A DNA stretch of 64,000 nt from Dyadobacter crusticola DSM 16708 (GCF_000701505.1 NZ_JNJB01000006.1:310001-374000), one strand, 5' to 3'. Counted from the first letter of the stretch, positions 47,485 to 57,915 are shown. Numbers and translations are program-made. The notes: generated by a model from the sequence alone, not told the origin.

Positions 47485-48900
47485 ATGAAATTCAAGTCTG
47501 GTTATTTAAAAGGATTATTCAAGGCCTCTCCACTGCTGTTTATATTCGGAATGTCTGCTTCCATGATTGCCTGCGAGCCCACAGGCGATGAGATTGGAGC
47601 ATTGGTTCAGCCCAATCCTGATGATTTTACGGTAGGGTTTTCTGACACTGCACGGGTGCAGCTTTCCACCGTTATTACGGATTCCGTAATGACCAGATCT
47701 GCGGGCCGCATGTTAGTAGGCCGGTTTACTGATCCTTACTTTGGGAAAATACAAGCCGCGAGTTTTTTTCAGCCTGGCATAAACAATGGCCTTACAATGG
47801 GCCAAGAGGCGGTTTATGATTCCCTGGTACTATCCATGTACTACGATAACTATACATACGGGGATACAACCAAAGCGATGAATCTGAGCGTCCATAAATT
47901 GCAATCGGATATCCGCGACAAGGGTGTGTATTTTAGTACGAATAGCATTCCATTCGATGCGGCACCGCTTGGTACGGTTAAACTTGCGCCTCGGCCATTC
48001 ACCAGCAAGCGACTGGTTATTCGCCTGTCCGATGTGCTGGGTAAAGATATTTTTGCAAAAGCCAAAGCCAATCTGATACCTTCCAATACGGAATGGATCA
48101 ATCTGCTGAAAGGATTGGTAATAAAAGGGGCTGCGAATGATGAAGGCGCAGTTGTCGGTTTCAGGTCAGACGGTGCAACAGTTAATTTGTACTTCCATAC
48201 GCCAGAGGTTGACGGTATCCGAAGAGATTCGACTGTAATACAGAACACCAACATTTTCAATCAGGTACTGAGCGACAGGACAGGCACGCAGATCGCCAAC
48301 CTCCCTGTAACCAGAAGGGTATCGTATCCTACCTCTCAGACTGGCAACACCGCATTTATCCAGGCTGGGACCGGTATCATGACGCGCATTGATCTGCCGA
48401 CTGTTCGCGACCTCCGGTTTCAGAAGTATATAGCAGCAAACCGGGCGTTTTTGAGAATCACTCCCAAAAGACTGTCCGTAACCAACCAGTTCAAGGCCCC
48501 GCCGGCATTATACGTTTACAGGGTTGACAGAAATAATGATTTTTATGTTCAACCTTTTGGTCCAAGTCAGATCCAGCTTCCTGTACCACTATATAGCCTG
48601 ACAACTGCAAGCGTCACTCCGGTTCCGATAGCGGCCCTTTACGTTGACGATCTGGTTACTAATAAACAGTATTACCTGCTGGACATCAGTTCATATGTAA
48701 CAGATTTGTTGACCAGCGAATCAGGCGACGTGGGTGCGTTGGTGTTGCGTACTTCGCAATTTAATCCAGACGCCGGCAGTACTTACCCTGCGGCAAACAC
48801 CGATTTTACAAATACATTCAACCGGCTCGTTTTCGGAGATCAGCAAAGCGATGATCCCGGCGTCAAATTGGAACTGTATTATACCAGGATCACGCCTTAG
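47485..48900 (+). CDS. DUF4270 lipoprotein
   Basis: A 471-residue lipoprotein with lipobox S-M-I-A-C30, matching the DUF4270 family of Bacteroidota. Typical features are an early D-S-V-M-T-R-S-A-G-R-M-L-V-G-R-F-T-D-P-Y-F-G segment, a central Y-D-S-L-V-L-S-M-Y-Y-D-N-Y-T-Y-G-D-T, and a final L-V-F-G-D-Q. The protein should be beta-rich and lie in the outer membrane or at the cell surface. Its function is unknown. A strong terminator follows. Confidence 0.87.
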   Translation: MKFKSGYLKGLFKASPLLFIFGMSASMIACEPTGDEIGALVQPNPDDFTVGFSDTARVQLSTVITDSVMTRSAGRMLVGRFTDPYFGKIQAASFFQPGINNGLTMGQEAVYDSLVLSMYYDNYTYGDTTKAMNLSVHKLQSDIRDKGVYFSTNSIPFDAAPLGTVKLAPRPFTSKRLVIRLSDVLGKDIFAKAKANLIPSNTEWINLLKGLVIKGAANDEGAVVGFRSDGATVNLYFHTPEVDGIRRDSTVIQNTNIFNQVLSDRTGTQIANLPVTRRVSYPTSQTGNTAFIQAGTGIMTRIDLPTVRDLRFQKYIAANRAFLRITPKRLSVTNQFKAPPALYVYRVDRNNDFYVQPFGPSQIQLPVPLYSLTTASVTPVPIAALYVDDLVTNKQYYLLDISSYVTDLLTSESGDVGALVLRTSQFNPDAGSTYPAANTDFTNTFNRLVFGDQQSDDPGVKLELYYTRITP

Positions 48901-48930
48901 CAGGCGACCTCTAATTCTTTCATAACGAGA

Positions 48931-48963
48931 AATGCCCCGCTGTCTTACTGTCAGCGGGGCATT
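48931..48963. terminator. bidirectional intrinsic terminator
   Basis: A perfect twelve-base-pair stem AATGCCCCGCTG/CAGCGGGGCATT with an eight-base loop. The T run after it is short (TTGTTGTT). It lies between the convergent DUF4270 and DUF2236 genes. Confidence 0.8.
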
Positions 48964-48983
48964 GTTGTTAATAATAGTTGCAT

Positions 48984-49745
48984 TTATATTGCCACATCCA
49001 GTTCCCTGATTTCAGCCTTGTATTTCGCAGGCAGGATCAGCGCTTTCAACAGCCCGTCCATTCCCAACTTCCTGCTGATCTGATATAATCCAAGCAACGG
49101 GTTCAGCAGAGAAAATTTCCTGAATTGCATCAGTTCAATGACCCTGGCAGGGACAACCAGGATCTGAGCCTCCGTGAGTATCTTGTAACGCACCGTACCC
49201 AGATGCTTTCGGTATTGCTTGAACAGATCATCAGTATAGTGGCTATGTGCCAGATTTTGCTGTAAATGCTCCTGACGCATTAATCGCCATTGTTCAAATG
49301 TCACCGGCAGGCCCTTCACACCCATCCGGTTCCCGACTTTGTAAAAAACACCAAATACCTCCTGCTTTTCAGCTTCTGTAAGTTTTCGTTCCAGAACCTC
49401 AAAAGAGCGGATCGAGTAGTCAATGAGCATGAACAAAACATCGCGGTAAGCCCAGTCGGGAATGCTTTGGCCGCGTTTTGCTTCTACTCCGGCGTGTATA
49501 GTAGCCATTGTGTCAATGGCGCGAAGCGCTGATTCTTCTTCTGAAAAAACAATTTTCCGGGCATAGGAAACTGTGGAGAAGAGCCGCCCTAACGGATCTG
49601 CCGGCAAACGGTTCGTAAAATACAGCCAATCCACAGCTTTGCTGAGCGCGAACTCAGCCGAGGCTCCCGCAAAAATGAAGAGGATCGTGTCACTCTTTCC
49701 CTAAATTTGTCGCACAATAGAGTGCTTTTCAACAAAATATCCCAT
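48984..49745 (-). pseudogene. DUF2236 (MpaB-like oxygenase) gene interrupted by amber codon
   Basis: From 49634 leftward a 216-residue frame starting at GTG reads as a DUF2236/MpaB-like oxygenase (T-I-H-A-G-V-E region, then W-A-Y-R-D-V-L-F-M-L-I-D-Y-S). Upstream the same frame continues with protein-like sequence: ATG at 49745, fourteen codons, a TAG at 49703-49701, then G-K-S-D-T-I-L-F-I-F-A-G-A-S-A-E-F-A-L-S joining smoothly to the GTG. So the natural gene seems to be 253 codons with a single stop at codon 15. As I recall, homologues have Trp there (TGG to TAG). It may be a pseudogene, a sequencing error, or restart at an inner codon. Confidence 0.72.
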
Positions 49746-49902
49746 GCCGTAACAACGCAAAATCAGTCTGTAGTATCTCACATCCGTTTGATGACGGGCC
49801 AAAAAGTTTGGTCTGGTTATTTAACCTCGCACCCGCTGCTCAGTAGCAGTGCTACTCTGGTAGCGAATATACCTTTAACGCCCGACGGGCAATAAATTAG
49901 CT

Positions 49903-50361
49903 ATGCAAACTTCACCAGATTCTTCGTGGGCAAATGCACGTGATCAGGCCGCACTCCGTGTTTTTTTCGAAGAATACAGACACAGAGACTCCGAAGTCCA
50001 GGCATTATTGTCACTCATCCAAAATGAACCCCCGTTACAATTTGGTAGCTATCATTGGCGTGCTATTTCCGTAGATGGAATCGATTTTCAGCTCTCCGGA
50101 TTGACTAACGAAGATGGTACCTGTGTACTTGCCTGGTCGCGGATCTTTGAAGCGCGGGAGATACTGTGCGTCATCAACTTACACAGGCGGAGCGAGGCTG
50201 TCGTGCATGTTACTGTTGACAATGGACTGCACCCTTCCGGTACTAAAATGCACCGCCTGCTTGGTCCGCATTCAATTCCCGGAGAATTGAATGTAGAAGA
50301 CCGCAATGGAAAATCTCTCCGGCTGACGATCCCGCCACGTGCGCTGGTGATGTACGGATAA
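49903..50361 (+). CDS. orphan alpha-amylase C-terminal domain, probable remnant
   Basis: A 152-residue protein whose residues from about 30 onward look like the C-terminal beta-sandwich of an alpha-amylase family enzyme: P-L-Q-F-G-S-Y-H-W-R, then L-A-W-S-R-I-F-E-A-R-E-I-L-C-V-I-N, V-T-V-D-N-G-L-H and a closing I-P-P-R-A-L-V-M-Y. The catalytic barrel is absent, and stop codons close the frame just upstream. It is either a relic of a deleted amylase gene or a stand-alone domain protein. The manganese catalase gene starts 65 bases later. Confidence 0.6.
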   Translation: MQTSPDSSWANARDQAALRVFFEEYRHRDSEVQALLSLIQNEPPLQFGSYHWRAISVDGIDFQLSGLTNEDGTCVLAWSRIFEAREILCVINLHRRSEAVVHVTVDNGLHPSGTKMHRLLGPHSIPGELNVEDRNGKSLRLTIPPRALVMYG

Positions 50362-50426
50362 CGGGTTTTTCAACTGGCACAGTTTTTACCAAAGCGGATC
50401 AATTTTCAACTAAAAACTATTTTCTT

Positions 50427-51302
50427 ATGTTTTATCACGATGGAAAACTCCAGTATCATGTAAGGGTTGACAAGCCCAATCCCCAGTTCGCAAAACTGCT
50501 TCAACAAGCAATCGGCGGTATAGAAGGAGAAATGCGCGTTTGTATGCAGTACCTGTTTCAAGCGTGGAACAGCAGAGGACCTCAGAAATACAGAGACATG
50601 CTCCTGGAGACCGGAACAGAAGAAATAGCGCACATCGAAATGCTTGCAACTGCGGTGTGTCTGAACCTGGAAGGCTCATCAACAGCAGTGAAAGACGAGA
50701 TGGTGGCAAGTAACCCAATGGTGGAAGCCGTAATGGGTGGACGCGATCCGCGTCACATTCTTTCTGCCGGACTTGGCGCGATGGCCGCTGATGCGAATGG
50801 TGTGCCGTTCAACGGATCATGGATTGTCAGCAGCGGAAACATCGCAGCCGATATGCACGCCAATGTAATGGCGGAATCAACTGGCCGCGTGCTGGCTACA
50901 AGATTATACGAAATGACTGACGATGCAGGAATGAAGGATATGCTCGCATTTCTGATTGCAAGAGATACAATGCACCAGAACCAATGGATGGCAGTATTAG
51001 AAGAACTTGGACTTGAAAAAGGGCATCCGATTCCAAACAGCTTCCCCGAGGAGCTGCAAAATCAGGATGTCGCTTACAAATTTATAACTACCCGGGTCGA
51101 TGGAAATGCTACACCATCAGGTCGCTGGACCGAGGGGGCTTCCATTGATGGAAAAGGGGTATTCAGTGTGGAAGTGGGCAAGCCAGTAGGCGGAGTGCCT
51201 GTTCTTGCACCAGCTGATAAAGAAGTGCACGGACAGCTAGAACAAGGTATCAGACCTGATTCCGGTTTTCTGGATCAGGTAAAAGACTTTATAACTAGCT
51301 AG
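50427..51302 (+). CDS. manganese catalase
   Basis: A 291-residue dimanganese catalase that breaks down hydrogen peroxide. The four-helix-bundle ligands are visible: E35 (I-E-G-E-M-R), E66 and H69 (E-E-I-A-H-I-E-M), and in the second half H-A-N-V-M-A-E and R-D-T-M-H-Q. Length and C-terminal extension are normal for the family. It has no signal peptide and acts in the cytoplasm. A hairpin terminator follows. It probably belongs to a general or oxidative stress response, which is known of the family rather than seen here. Confidence 0.93.
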   Translation: MFYHDGKLQYHVRVDKPNPQFAKLLQQAIGGIEGEMRVCMQYLFQAWNSRGPQKYRDMLLETGTEEIAHIEMLATAVCLNLEGSSTAVKDEMVASNPMVEAVMGGRDPRHILSAGLGAMAADANGVPFNGSWIVSSGNIAADMHANVMAESTGRVLATRLYEMTDDAGMKDMLAFLIARDTMHQNQWMAVLEELGLEKGHPIPNSFPEELQNQDVAYKFITTRVDGNATPSGRWTEGASIDGKGVFSVEVGKPVGGVPVLAPADKEVHGQLEQGIRPDSGFLDQVKDFITS

Positions 51303-51324
51303 TCGAACAACCACCTTAGTTGTG

Positions 51325-51343
51325 TGAGTGAGTGAGTGAGTGA
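51325..51343 (+). repeat. tetranucleotide repeat (TGAG)n
   Basis: Four full TGAG units plus TGA, directly before the catalase terminator. Such repeats can change length by slippage, but this one is not in a coding or promoter position. Confidence 0.8.
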
Positions 51344-51346
51344 TGC

Positions 51347-51391
51347 AGCCACTGATTGTGAGGGAAACCTTTACAGTCAGTGGCTTTTTTT
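51347..51391 (+). terminator. intrinsic terminator after manganese catalase
   Basis: Stem AGCCACTGA/TCAGTGGCT (51347-51355 with 51377-51385) with a 21-base apical part, followed by a run of T. Confidence 0.78.
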
Positions 51392-51655
51392 CTTACGAGA
51401 TTGATCAGCAACTATGTTTTGATATTATTTTGGCAGTCTTTTTAAAAACTCTGATGAGCTAATTATCGCGTACCGCGCAATCTGTGCAATGCATTCTACA
51501 ATTATTTCCCTTCACTGCTTAATATCTTACAGTGAATGAGATGTTTTAAACAATTCTAATTTATCATTTCCTGATTTATGAAGAGGTGAAAAATCCCTTT
51601 TTTACATGTAACTTACTACAAAATCTACAAAGTAATTTTACGCTCCTCTAAAAGC

Positions 51656-54600
51656 ATGAAGCTGCGCCTTTGCCTGTTTATTTGTGCCTTGCTGATTCAG
51701 TTAGTTCCTATACTTGCGTTTGGGCAAAGCAAACCCATTCATTTTCGTCACCTCACTACTGAAAACGGTCTCACCGATAATAATGTCAATTGTATATTTC
51801 AGGATTCAAAAGGCTTTATATGGATCGGAACGAACGGCGGGCTGAACAGATATGACGGACATGAATTCAAGATTTATCAAAATAGTGAGCGTGATCAGAA
51901 CACGCTTAGCAACAATGTTGTAACAAGCATAGCGGAAGACAAGGCCGGGAATATCTGGGTAGCAACGAGTGGCGGCGGGCTGAATATGCTTGACAAGGCC
52001 CGGAAAAAGTTTAAATCATACGTTTTTGATTATAACAACAAGCAGAGTATCGCCGGGAATTTTGTCAATCGCATTGTTTTTGATCAAAATGGAAAACTGT
52101 GGCTCGCTACCACAGGCGGGCTCGACTGTTTCGATCCTGAAACCGGGTATGTACTTACCCACTACAAATTCGATCCTGCCAATCCGCAGAGTCTCAGCGC
52201 GGATAATGTCAATACTGTATTCTGTGACAAGCAAAATAACATCTGGGCAGGGACTTCCGCTGGCTTGAACCTGCTCGACAGAAAATCGCAATCATTTAAG
52301 AAGTTCACTTACGACCGGGACAATGCAGCTTCTATTTCGGGGGATGATGTGCGTGCTTTATTTCAGGATTCAAAAGGAAATATCTGGGTAGGTACATATC
52401 AGAATGGGCTTAATCTATACCAACCTGAAAATGGTACATTCCGCCGCTTTCGGCGTGATCCGGCTAATCCTGGAAGTTTGTCAAACAACAGCATTACCAG
52501 CATCAATGAGAGCGAAGACGGGATTTGGGTAGGTACCGAGAATGGCGGGTTAAACATCTTAAATACAAATAGCTGGACATTCACGACTCACCTGCATGAC
52601 GAAATCGACCTGAGCAGTGTAGCAGGCAATTCTGTGGACTGCATTTACCGGGACAGTCAGAGCAACCTGTGGCTGGGTGTGTACAGCAGCGGAGTGAGTA
52701 TTTATAAAAAGAGTAACGGCTTCGACCATTTTCGTCGAAATGCTTCCAAGAACAGTCTCACAAACAATGCGGTACTCTGCTTCTATGAAGATGCGGAAGA
52801 GAATATCTGGATTGGCACAGATGGGGGAGGACTGAACCTTTTCGATACCAAAACACAGAAGTTCGTAGACAATCCAATGCTGGTTGCCGCCCGGAAAGCA
52901 ATTAGCAAATTTGTGCTGACCATAATACCAGATAAACAACAGAAGTTATGGATCGGTACTTGGGGGGACGGCTTTGCAGTTCTTGATCCTAAAACCGGAC
53001 GGTCTGATGTGTTCAAAAGTCAGAAGAATGCAGCCAACACATTGTATTCCAACAATGTGTATGCAATTGCGCATACAGCTGACAACAGGGTGTGGCTGAG
53101 CACCTATGGCGAGGGGCTTGATGTTTTTGATCCTGCAACAAAGGTTTTCAAACATTACCTGAGTACTCCCGATGACCCAAAAACGCTTTCTGATAACACG
53201 ATCAACTGTTTTCTCGTCGACAAAAAAGGTGATTTGTGGATGGGAACAGATGAAGGCCAGCTTAACCGCTACGATCCCGCTTCTGATTCCTTTACCCGAT
53301 TTTCAATCTCAACAGGAGAGCACCTATTCAATGGGGCGATTAACAGCATAACGGAGGATAAAACCGGTATTTTCTGGCTTTCTACGCTCAAAGGCCTGAT
53401 CCGTTTCGACCCGGTAACGCGCAAGTCGAAAAAGTATACAACTGAAAACGGGCTGATCAGTAATGCAACGCAGGCTATCGTGGAGGATGATAGCGGAATG
53501 CTGTGGATCAGCGCGGCGGGCGGGCTTTCCAGATTTGATCCGAAACGCGGCAAATTTGAGGTGTATTCTGTAGAGTATGGTTTACAAGGACGCGAATACA
53601 AGCAGAAATCAGTCTATAAAGATCGCAGGGGCAATATTTACTTTGGTGGTGTCAATGGTTTCAACAAGTTCAATCCTGCTGAGATCAGGCGCGATCACGA
53701 AACTTATCCAGTTGTTGTTACCAATTTCAGAGTATTTAACAGGAATGCAAATTCGACCGACACGGAAAATCTCACGCCGGTGATTGACGGTGAGATATCC
53801 GAAGCCAGCGAGCTTACCTTATCTCACAACCAATCCTTTATCGCGATCGATTACGCAGCGCTGGACTTCATAGCGACGCGCCGCAATTACGCTTATTGCC
53901 TGCAAGGTTTTGACAAAGAATGGAATTACGTAGGAAGCAAGAATACAGCCGTTTACACCAATCTTCCGGCTGGAGAATACCACTTTAAGGTAAAGGCGCA
54001 GAGTATTTCCGGTGAGTGGGTAATGGGCGCTCAAACACTCGTGATTAAGGTCAAACCGCCGTTCTGGGCAACCTGGTGGTTCCGTTTGTTAGGTATAATC
54101 CTCGCTGCATTCCTCATATATCTGCTATATACCTACCGCGTCAAATCCATCGTAAGGCAAAAGGCTACCTTGGAGCGGCTCGTCGAAGAACGTACAATGG
54201 TGGTTCAGCGGCAATCAGAAGAGCTGCACGCGCAGGCTGATCAGTTACAAGCCTTGAATGAAGAGCTGCAGGCGCAGTCGGAGGAATTGCGGGTTCAGGC
54301 AGAGGAGTTGTACGAGCAGCATGAAGAAGCACAGTTTGCCCGCGAGGAAGCCGAGCGCGCCAATCAGGCCAAAAGTATCTTCCTGGCGACGATGAGTCAC
54401 GAAATCCGCACACCGATGAATGGTGTGATCGGGATGACGGCGCTGCTTTCTGAAACACAACTGACTGACGAACAGAAAGATTATACCAGAACAATCGCCG
54501 CCTGCGGCGAAACACTGGTGAATGTGATTAACGACATTCTCGACTTTTCGAAAATTGAAAGCGGGAAAATTGATCTCGAAGATTATGAGTTCGAGCTGCG

Positions 54601-55546
54601 GCCCACGATCGAAGAGATGATCGACCTTTTTGCTCTGACAGCTTCCCGGAAGGGGATTAACCTGCGCTTTGAAATTGACCCCGACCTGCCGCATTACCTG
54701 GTAGGTGATAGCCTGCGTTTAAAACAGGTACTGACGAATCTGATCAGCAATGCGGTGAAATTCACATCCTCAGGAGAGGTGACTGTACTTGCTTACCTCC
54801 ATTCCGAACCGGACCGGGGACAAGTTGAGGTCGGTTTTACGGTGAAAGATACGGGTATCGGAATTCAAGAAGATAGCCTTTCCAGCTTGTTTAAGGCCTT
54901 TTCACAGGTTGATTCCTCTGTTAACCGCAAGTACGGCGGCACCGGTCTTGGACTTGCTATTTGTGAAAGATTGGTCAGGTTAATGGGTGGCGCAATCCGG
55001 GTAGAAAGTGATTACGGAAAGGGTTCGTCATTTCACTTCTACATTACAACAGGCTACACCAACAAAATGTCTGACGGGCGCAACCACCGAGCAGCGCAGC
55101 AAAGTGAATCCAAAGTGCTGGAAACCGATTTCGCCTCACAATACCCATTACGGATACTGGTAGCGGAGGACAATCAGGTGAATCAGAAATTCATTGAATA
55201 TGTCCTCAATAAGCTCGGTTACGAAATTCTGATCGCGAACAATGGACTGGAAGTGCTCGCTAACCTCGCACAGCGGCAGTACGATCTGGTGTTAATGGAT
55301 GTACAAATGCCGGAAATGGACGGTTTTGAGGCTACAAAGATTATCCGCCAAGAAAATCCATTGGTACCTTACATTGTTGCTTTAACAGCAAATGCAATGA
55401 TCGAAGACAGGAATAAATACCTGAGTATCGGCATGAACGATTACATGGCAAAGCCTATGAAGCTTGAAGAGATCAAGGAAGTATTAAAAAAGGCTTACTC
55501 CAGAATACAGCAACCTCAACTGGATGTCTCTTCCGGTCGCGTCTAA
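51656..55546 (+). CDS. hybrid two-component sensor kinase, propeller type, without HTH
   Basis: A 1296-residue hybrid sensor. A signal peptide (about 1-23) precedes a periplasmic sensor of about a dozen reg_prop repeats forming a double beta-propeller (G-L-N-x-Y-D and W-I/V-G-T motifs), a Y_Y_Y domain (about 735-800) and one membrane helix (about 808-828). Inside the cell come a coiled coil, HisKA with S-H-E-I-R-T-P, an intact HATPase (D-T-G-I-G-I and G-T-G-L-G-L) and a receiver domain from about 1167 with phosphoacceptor D1215. Unlike classical SusR-type HTCS it ends after the receiver, so it needs a separate output protein. Confidence 0.93.
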   Translation: MKLRLCLFICALLIQLVPILAFGQSKPIHFRHLTTENGLTDNNVNCIFQDSKGFIWIGTNGGLNRYDGHEFKIYQNSERDQNTLSNNVVTSIAEDKAGNIWVATSGGGLNMLDKARKKFKSYVFDYNNKQSIAGNFVNRIVFDQNGKLWLATTGGLDCFDPETGYVLTHYKFDPANPQSLSADNVNTVFCDKQNNIWAGTSAGLNLLDRKSQSFKKFTYDRDNAASISGDDVRALFQDSKGNIWVGTYQNGLNLYQPENGTFRRFRRDPANPGSLSNNSITSINESEDGIWVGTENGGLNILNTNSWTFTTHLHDEIDLSSVAGNSVDCIYRDSQSNLWLGVYSSGVSIYKKSNGFDHFRRNASKNSLTNNAVLCFYEDAEENIWIGTDGGGLNLFDTKTQKFVDNPMLVAARKAISKFVLTIIPDKQQKLWIGTWGDGFAVLDPKTGRSDVFKSQKNAANTLYSNNVYAIAHTADNRVWLSTYGEGLDVFDPATKVFKHYLSTPDDPKTLSDNTINCFLVDKKGDLWMGTDEGQLNRYDPASDSFTRFSISTGEHLFNGAINSITEDKTGIFWLSTLKGLIRFDPVTRKSKKYTTENGLISNATQAIVEDDSGMLWISAAGGLSRFDPKRGKFEVYSVEYGLQGREYKQKSVYKDRRGNIYFGGVNGFNKFNPAEIRRDHETYPVVVTNFRVFNRNANSTDTENLTPVIDGEISEASELTLSHNQSFIAIDYAALDFIATRRNYAYCLQGFDKEWNYVGSKNTAVYTNLPAGEYHFKVKAQSISGEWVMGAQTLVIKVKPPFWATWWFRLLGIILAAFLIYLLYTYRVKSIVRQKATLERLVEERTMVVQRQSEELHAQADQLQALNEELQAQSEELRVQAEELYEQHEEAQFAREEAERANQAKSIFLATMSHEIRTPMNGVIGMTALLSETQLTDEQKDYTRTIAACGETLVNVINDILDFSKIESGKIDLEDYEFELRPTIEEMIDLFALTASRKGINLRFEIDPDLPHYLVGDSLRLKQVLTNLISNAVKFTSSGEVTVLAYLHSEPDRGQVEVGFTVKDTGIGIQEDSLSSLFKAFSQVDSSVNRKYGGTGLGLAICERLVRLMGGAIRVESDYGKGSSFHFYITTGYTNKMSDGRNHRAAQQSESKVLETDFASQYPLRILVAEDNQVNQKFIEYVLNKLGYEILIANNGLEVLANLAQRQYDLVLMDVQMPEMDGFEATKIIRQENPLVPYIVALTANAMIEDRNKYLSIGMNDYMAKPMKLEEIKEVLKKAYSRIQQPQLDVSSGRV

Positions 55547-55564
55547 GCGCCTATTCCCAATACT

Positions 55565-55963
55565 TTACTTGCTGTCGTTGCTGATCAGCTGATACAAGCT
55601 TTCAGCATAGCGATCGTATGCAATGAAAATGTCAGGCTTGACCATAAACTCCCGAGCACCCAGCCCTACGCACTTCTCCCGGGTAGATGAAACGGAAGAA
55701 GTAGAGGTAATTACCACCGGGATTTGGGGGAAATTAGCTTTCACCCCCATGATTACGTCGTAACCGTTTTTGCCCGGCATGTTCAGATCGGACAAGATCA
55801 ATTCTGGCAAAGTGTCGGGGCGCGTGTTCAGCCACTCAAAGAGCTGGTCGCCATTGCTGAACTCACCAACGATATCGAAACCCTGAGACGCGTTGAATGC
55901 ATCTGCCATAAAGAAGCGCTCATCCTCGTCGTTTTCGACGATAGCTAGTTTAAACTTCTTCAT
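55565..55963 (-). CDS. single-domain response regulator
   Basis: A 132-residue receiver domain with acidic residues at 11-14, phosphoacceptor D59 (L-S-D-L-N-M-P) and the K of M-V-K-P-D. There is no output domain. It starts 14 bases after the PAS histidine kinase gene and is surely its partner. Its 3' end faces the hybrid sensor gene. Confidence 0.92.
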   Translation of the reverse strand: MKKFKLAIVENDEDERFFMADAFNASQGFDIVGEFSNGDQLFEWLNTRPDTLPELILSDLNMPGKNGYDVIMGVKANFPQIPVVITSTSSVSSTREKCVGLGAREFMVKPDIFIAYDRYAESLYQLISNDSK

Positions 55964-55977
55964 AATAAATTCTACAA

Positions 55978-57864
55978 TTAATGTTTATGGGGCAATATTA
56001 CAAAAAAGGTGGTACCATTTCCTTCTACTGACTCCGCCCAGATTTTCCCGTTGTGCCGCTCAACTACTTTTTTGCATATCGCAAGGCCGACGCCCGTTCC
56101 CGGGTACTCACTGGAAAAATGAAGTCTTCTGAAAATCTCAAAAACAGATTCCAGTTTGTCCCGGGGGATACCAATCCCATTGTCGGCAAAAGCGAACCTG
56201 ACGTGCTCATTTTCCAATACACAACCTACTGAAATGACCGGAGCGCGATCTTTGGTAAACTTCAATGCATTTCCAAGCAAGTTCTGAAATAGCTGAACAA
56301 GCTGGACACGGTCGCCACGCACATTTTCTACGTCGGACTGCAGCGTGACCTTCGCGCCGGAAGCTTCTATTGCTTCATTCAGGTTCTGAACTGCGGCTGT
56401 AAATAGGTCGGAAACCCTTACTTCCTCTTTGATCAGATCAGACTTGCTGATATGGGAATAATGTAAAAGGTTGTCGATCAGTTCCTGCATTCTTTCGGCG
56501 GCGGCGATACCCTTTCCAATGTAGGTTTTCATGTTCTGGAACTGATCCTGCTGCGCATTCCGGGCCATCAGATGCAGGAAGCTCTTCACCGTGCGTACCG
56601 GCTCTTTCAGATCGTGCGACACAATGGCCGAGAACTGTTCCAGCTCCCTGTTGGCAGCCGATAACTCACCATTGGCAATGGACAATTCACTTGCAAGCTG
56701 CCGGTACTTGTTTCTGCTCTCCTGCAGCGCCTGCTCGCTAAGCTTCCTCTCCGTCAGGTCGCGGGTAACTTTTGAAAAGCCCGTCAGTCTGTTTTCCTGA
56801 TCATAAACTGCGGTAATCACAATATTGGCCCAAAAACGGCTTCCGTCTTTTCGCAGCCGCCAACCTTCTTCTTCGTATTTGCCGACTGCGCGTGCTATCC
56901 GCAGCTCATACCTCGGCTTATCATTGATAATGTCCTCTTCGGGGTAAAATATCGAGAAATATTTACCGATTACTTCTTCGGCTGCATAGCCCTTAATGCG
57001 CCTCGCACCCTCATTCCAGCTCACGATCCGCCCTTTTTCGTCCAGCATGAAGATACCGTAATCGGCTACCTGCTCTACGAGCGAGCGGTATCTTGCCTCA
57101 CTGTCTCTCAGTACCTCTTCGTCTTTCAGGCGGCTGGTAAGATCCCGCGTCACCTTCGAAAACCCGATCAGTTGATTCCGATCATTGAAGAGGGCAGTTA
57201 ATACCACACTTGCCCAGAACATCGAGCCGCCTTTCTTGACACGCCAGCCTTCTTCCCGGTAAATTCCCTGCTGCCTGGCAGTCAGGAGTTCATTTTCGGC
57301 TTTGTTGGCGATCAGGTCGGCCGAAGTATAAAATATGGAGAAATGTTGTCCGATCAGCTCACTGGCAGAGTACCCGTGGATCAGCTGCACGCCTTCATTC
57401 CAGGTAAGAATGTGGCCTTCCGGATCGAGCATGAAAATAGAATAATCCTTTACAGCCTCCACCATGAGCCGGAAGCGCTCTTCGCTGGCTTTGGTTTCGA
57501 GCCAACGGTTTTTTCTTTCCGTAGTATCGCGCAGCAGCACGGTAAAGCCGGAAAGCTTGCCGGTATTATCCAGAATAGGGGAGAATGTAGCTTCGGCCCA
57601 GTAGCGTGTTTTGTCTTTCCTGCGCCTCCATCCGTCTACTACCCATTTGCCCTCCTGAGCCGCTAAATTAAGCTCGTGCTGGAATTTGATGATGTCCTCG
57701 TGATCATCATCCAGGATATGGAAAGGCTTGTTTTCAATCTCGGCAGCAGCATAGCCTGTGATCCTGCCAGCTGCCTGGTTACACGAAAGAATATGGCCTG
57801 CTGCATCCAGCAGAAATACTCCTTCGGGAAGGTGTTCAAACAAAACACGGCTGTCTGGTGTCAT
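55978..57864 (-). CDS. PAS-domain sensor histidine kinase
   Basis: A 628-residue cytoplasmic kinase with three PAS domains (about 8-115, 130-245 and 255-370), a helix, HisKA with the phosphorylated His in V-S-H-D-L-K-E-P, and HATPase with F-A-D-N-G-I-G-I and G-T-G-V-G-L. The second and third PAS domains are closely alike (both with F-M-L-D and S-I-F-Y, and ending G-F-S-K-V-T-R-D-L-T), suggesting recent duplication. The absence of membrane segments points to an intracellular signal. It is co-transcribed with the lone receiver protein downstream. Confidence 0.93.
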   Translation of the reverse strand: MTPDSRVLFEHLPEGVFLLDAAGHILSCNQAAGRITGYAAAEIENKPFHILDDDHEDIIKFQHELNLAAQEGKWVVDGWRRRKDKTRYWAEATFSPILDNTGKLSGFTVLLRDTTERKNRWLETKASEERFRLMVEAVKDYSIFMLDPEGHILTWNEGVQLIHGYSASELIGQHFSIFYTSADLIANKAENELLTARQQGIYREEGWRVKKGGSMFWASVVLTALFNDRNQLIGFSKVTRDLTSRLKDEEVLRDSEARYRSLVEQVADYGIFMLDEKGRIVSWNEGARRIKGYAAEEVIGKYFSIFYPEEDIINDKPRYELRIARAVGKYEEEGWRLRKDGSRFWANIVITAVYDQENRLTGFSKVTRDLTERKLSEQALQESRNKYRQLASELSIANGELSAANRELEQFSAIVSHDLKEPVRTVKSFLHLMARNAQQDQFQNMKTYIGKGIAAAERMQELIDNLLHYSHISKSDLIKEEVRVSDLFTAAVQNLNEAIEASGAKVTLQSDVENVRGDRVQLVQLFQNLLGNALKFTKDRAPVISVGCVLENEHVRFAFADNGIGIPRDKLESVFEIFRRLHFSSEYPGTGVGLAICKKVVERHNGKIWAESVEGNGTTFFVILPHKH

Positions 57865-57915
57865 TTATTTTAGTGGATATAGTGTTTGCATAAAGATAAA
57901 ATTCTAAGATTATTC

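Larger units (their letters stand above)
51303..51655 (+). other. spacer between catalase and hybrid sensor genes
   Basis: This 353-bp stretch holds a short tetranucleotide repeat and the catalase terminator (separate entries). The remaining 260 bases are A/T-rich and would carry the promoter and leader of the sensor gene. A near-match TAATTTTA lies at 51633-51640, with no TTG at the right distance. No gene is supported. Confidence 0.5.

Noticed and set aside
49707..49895. Plus-strand 62-residue frame between the broken gene and the amylase remnant
   Set aside because: It overlaps the N-terminal region of the DUF2236 gene on the other strand and shows no protein-like pattern.
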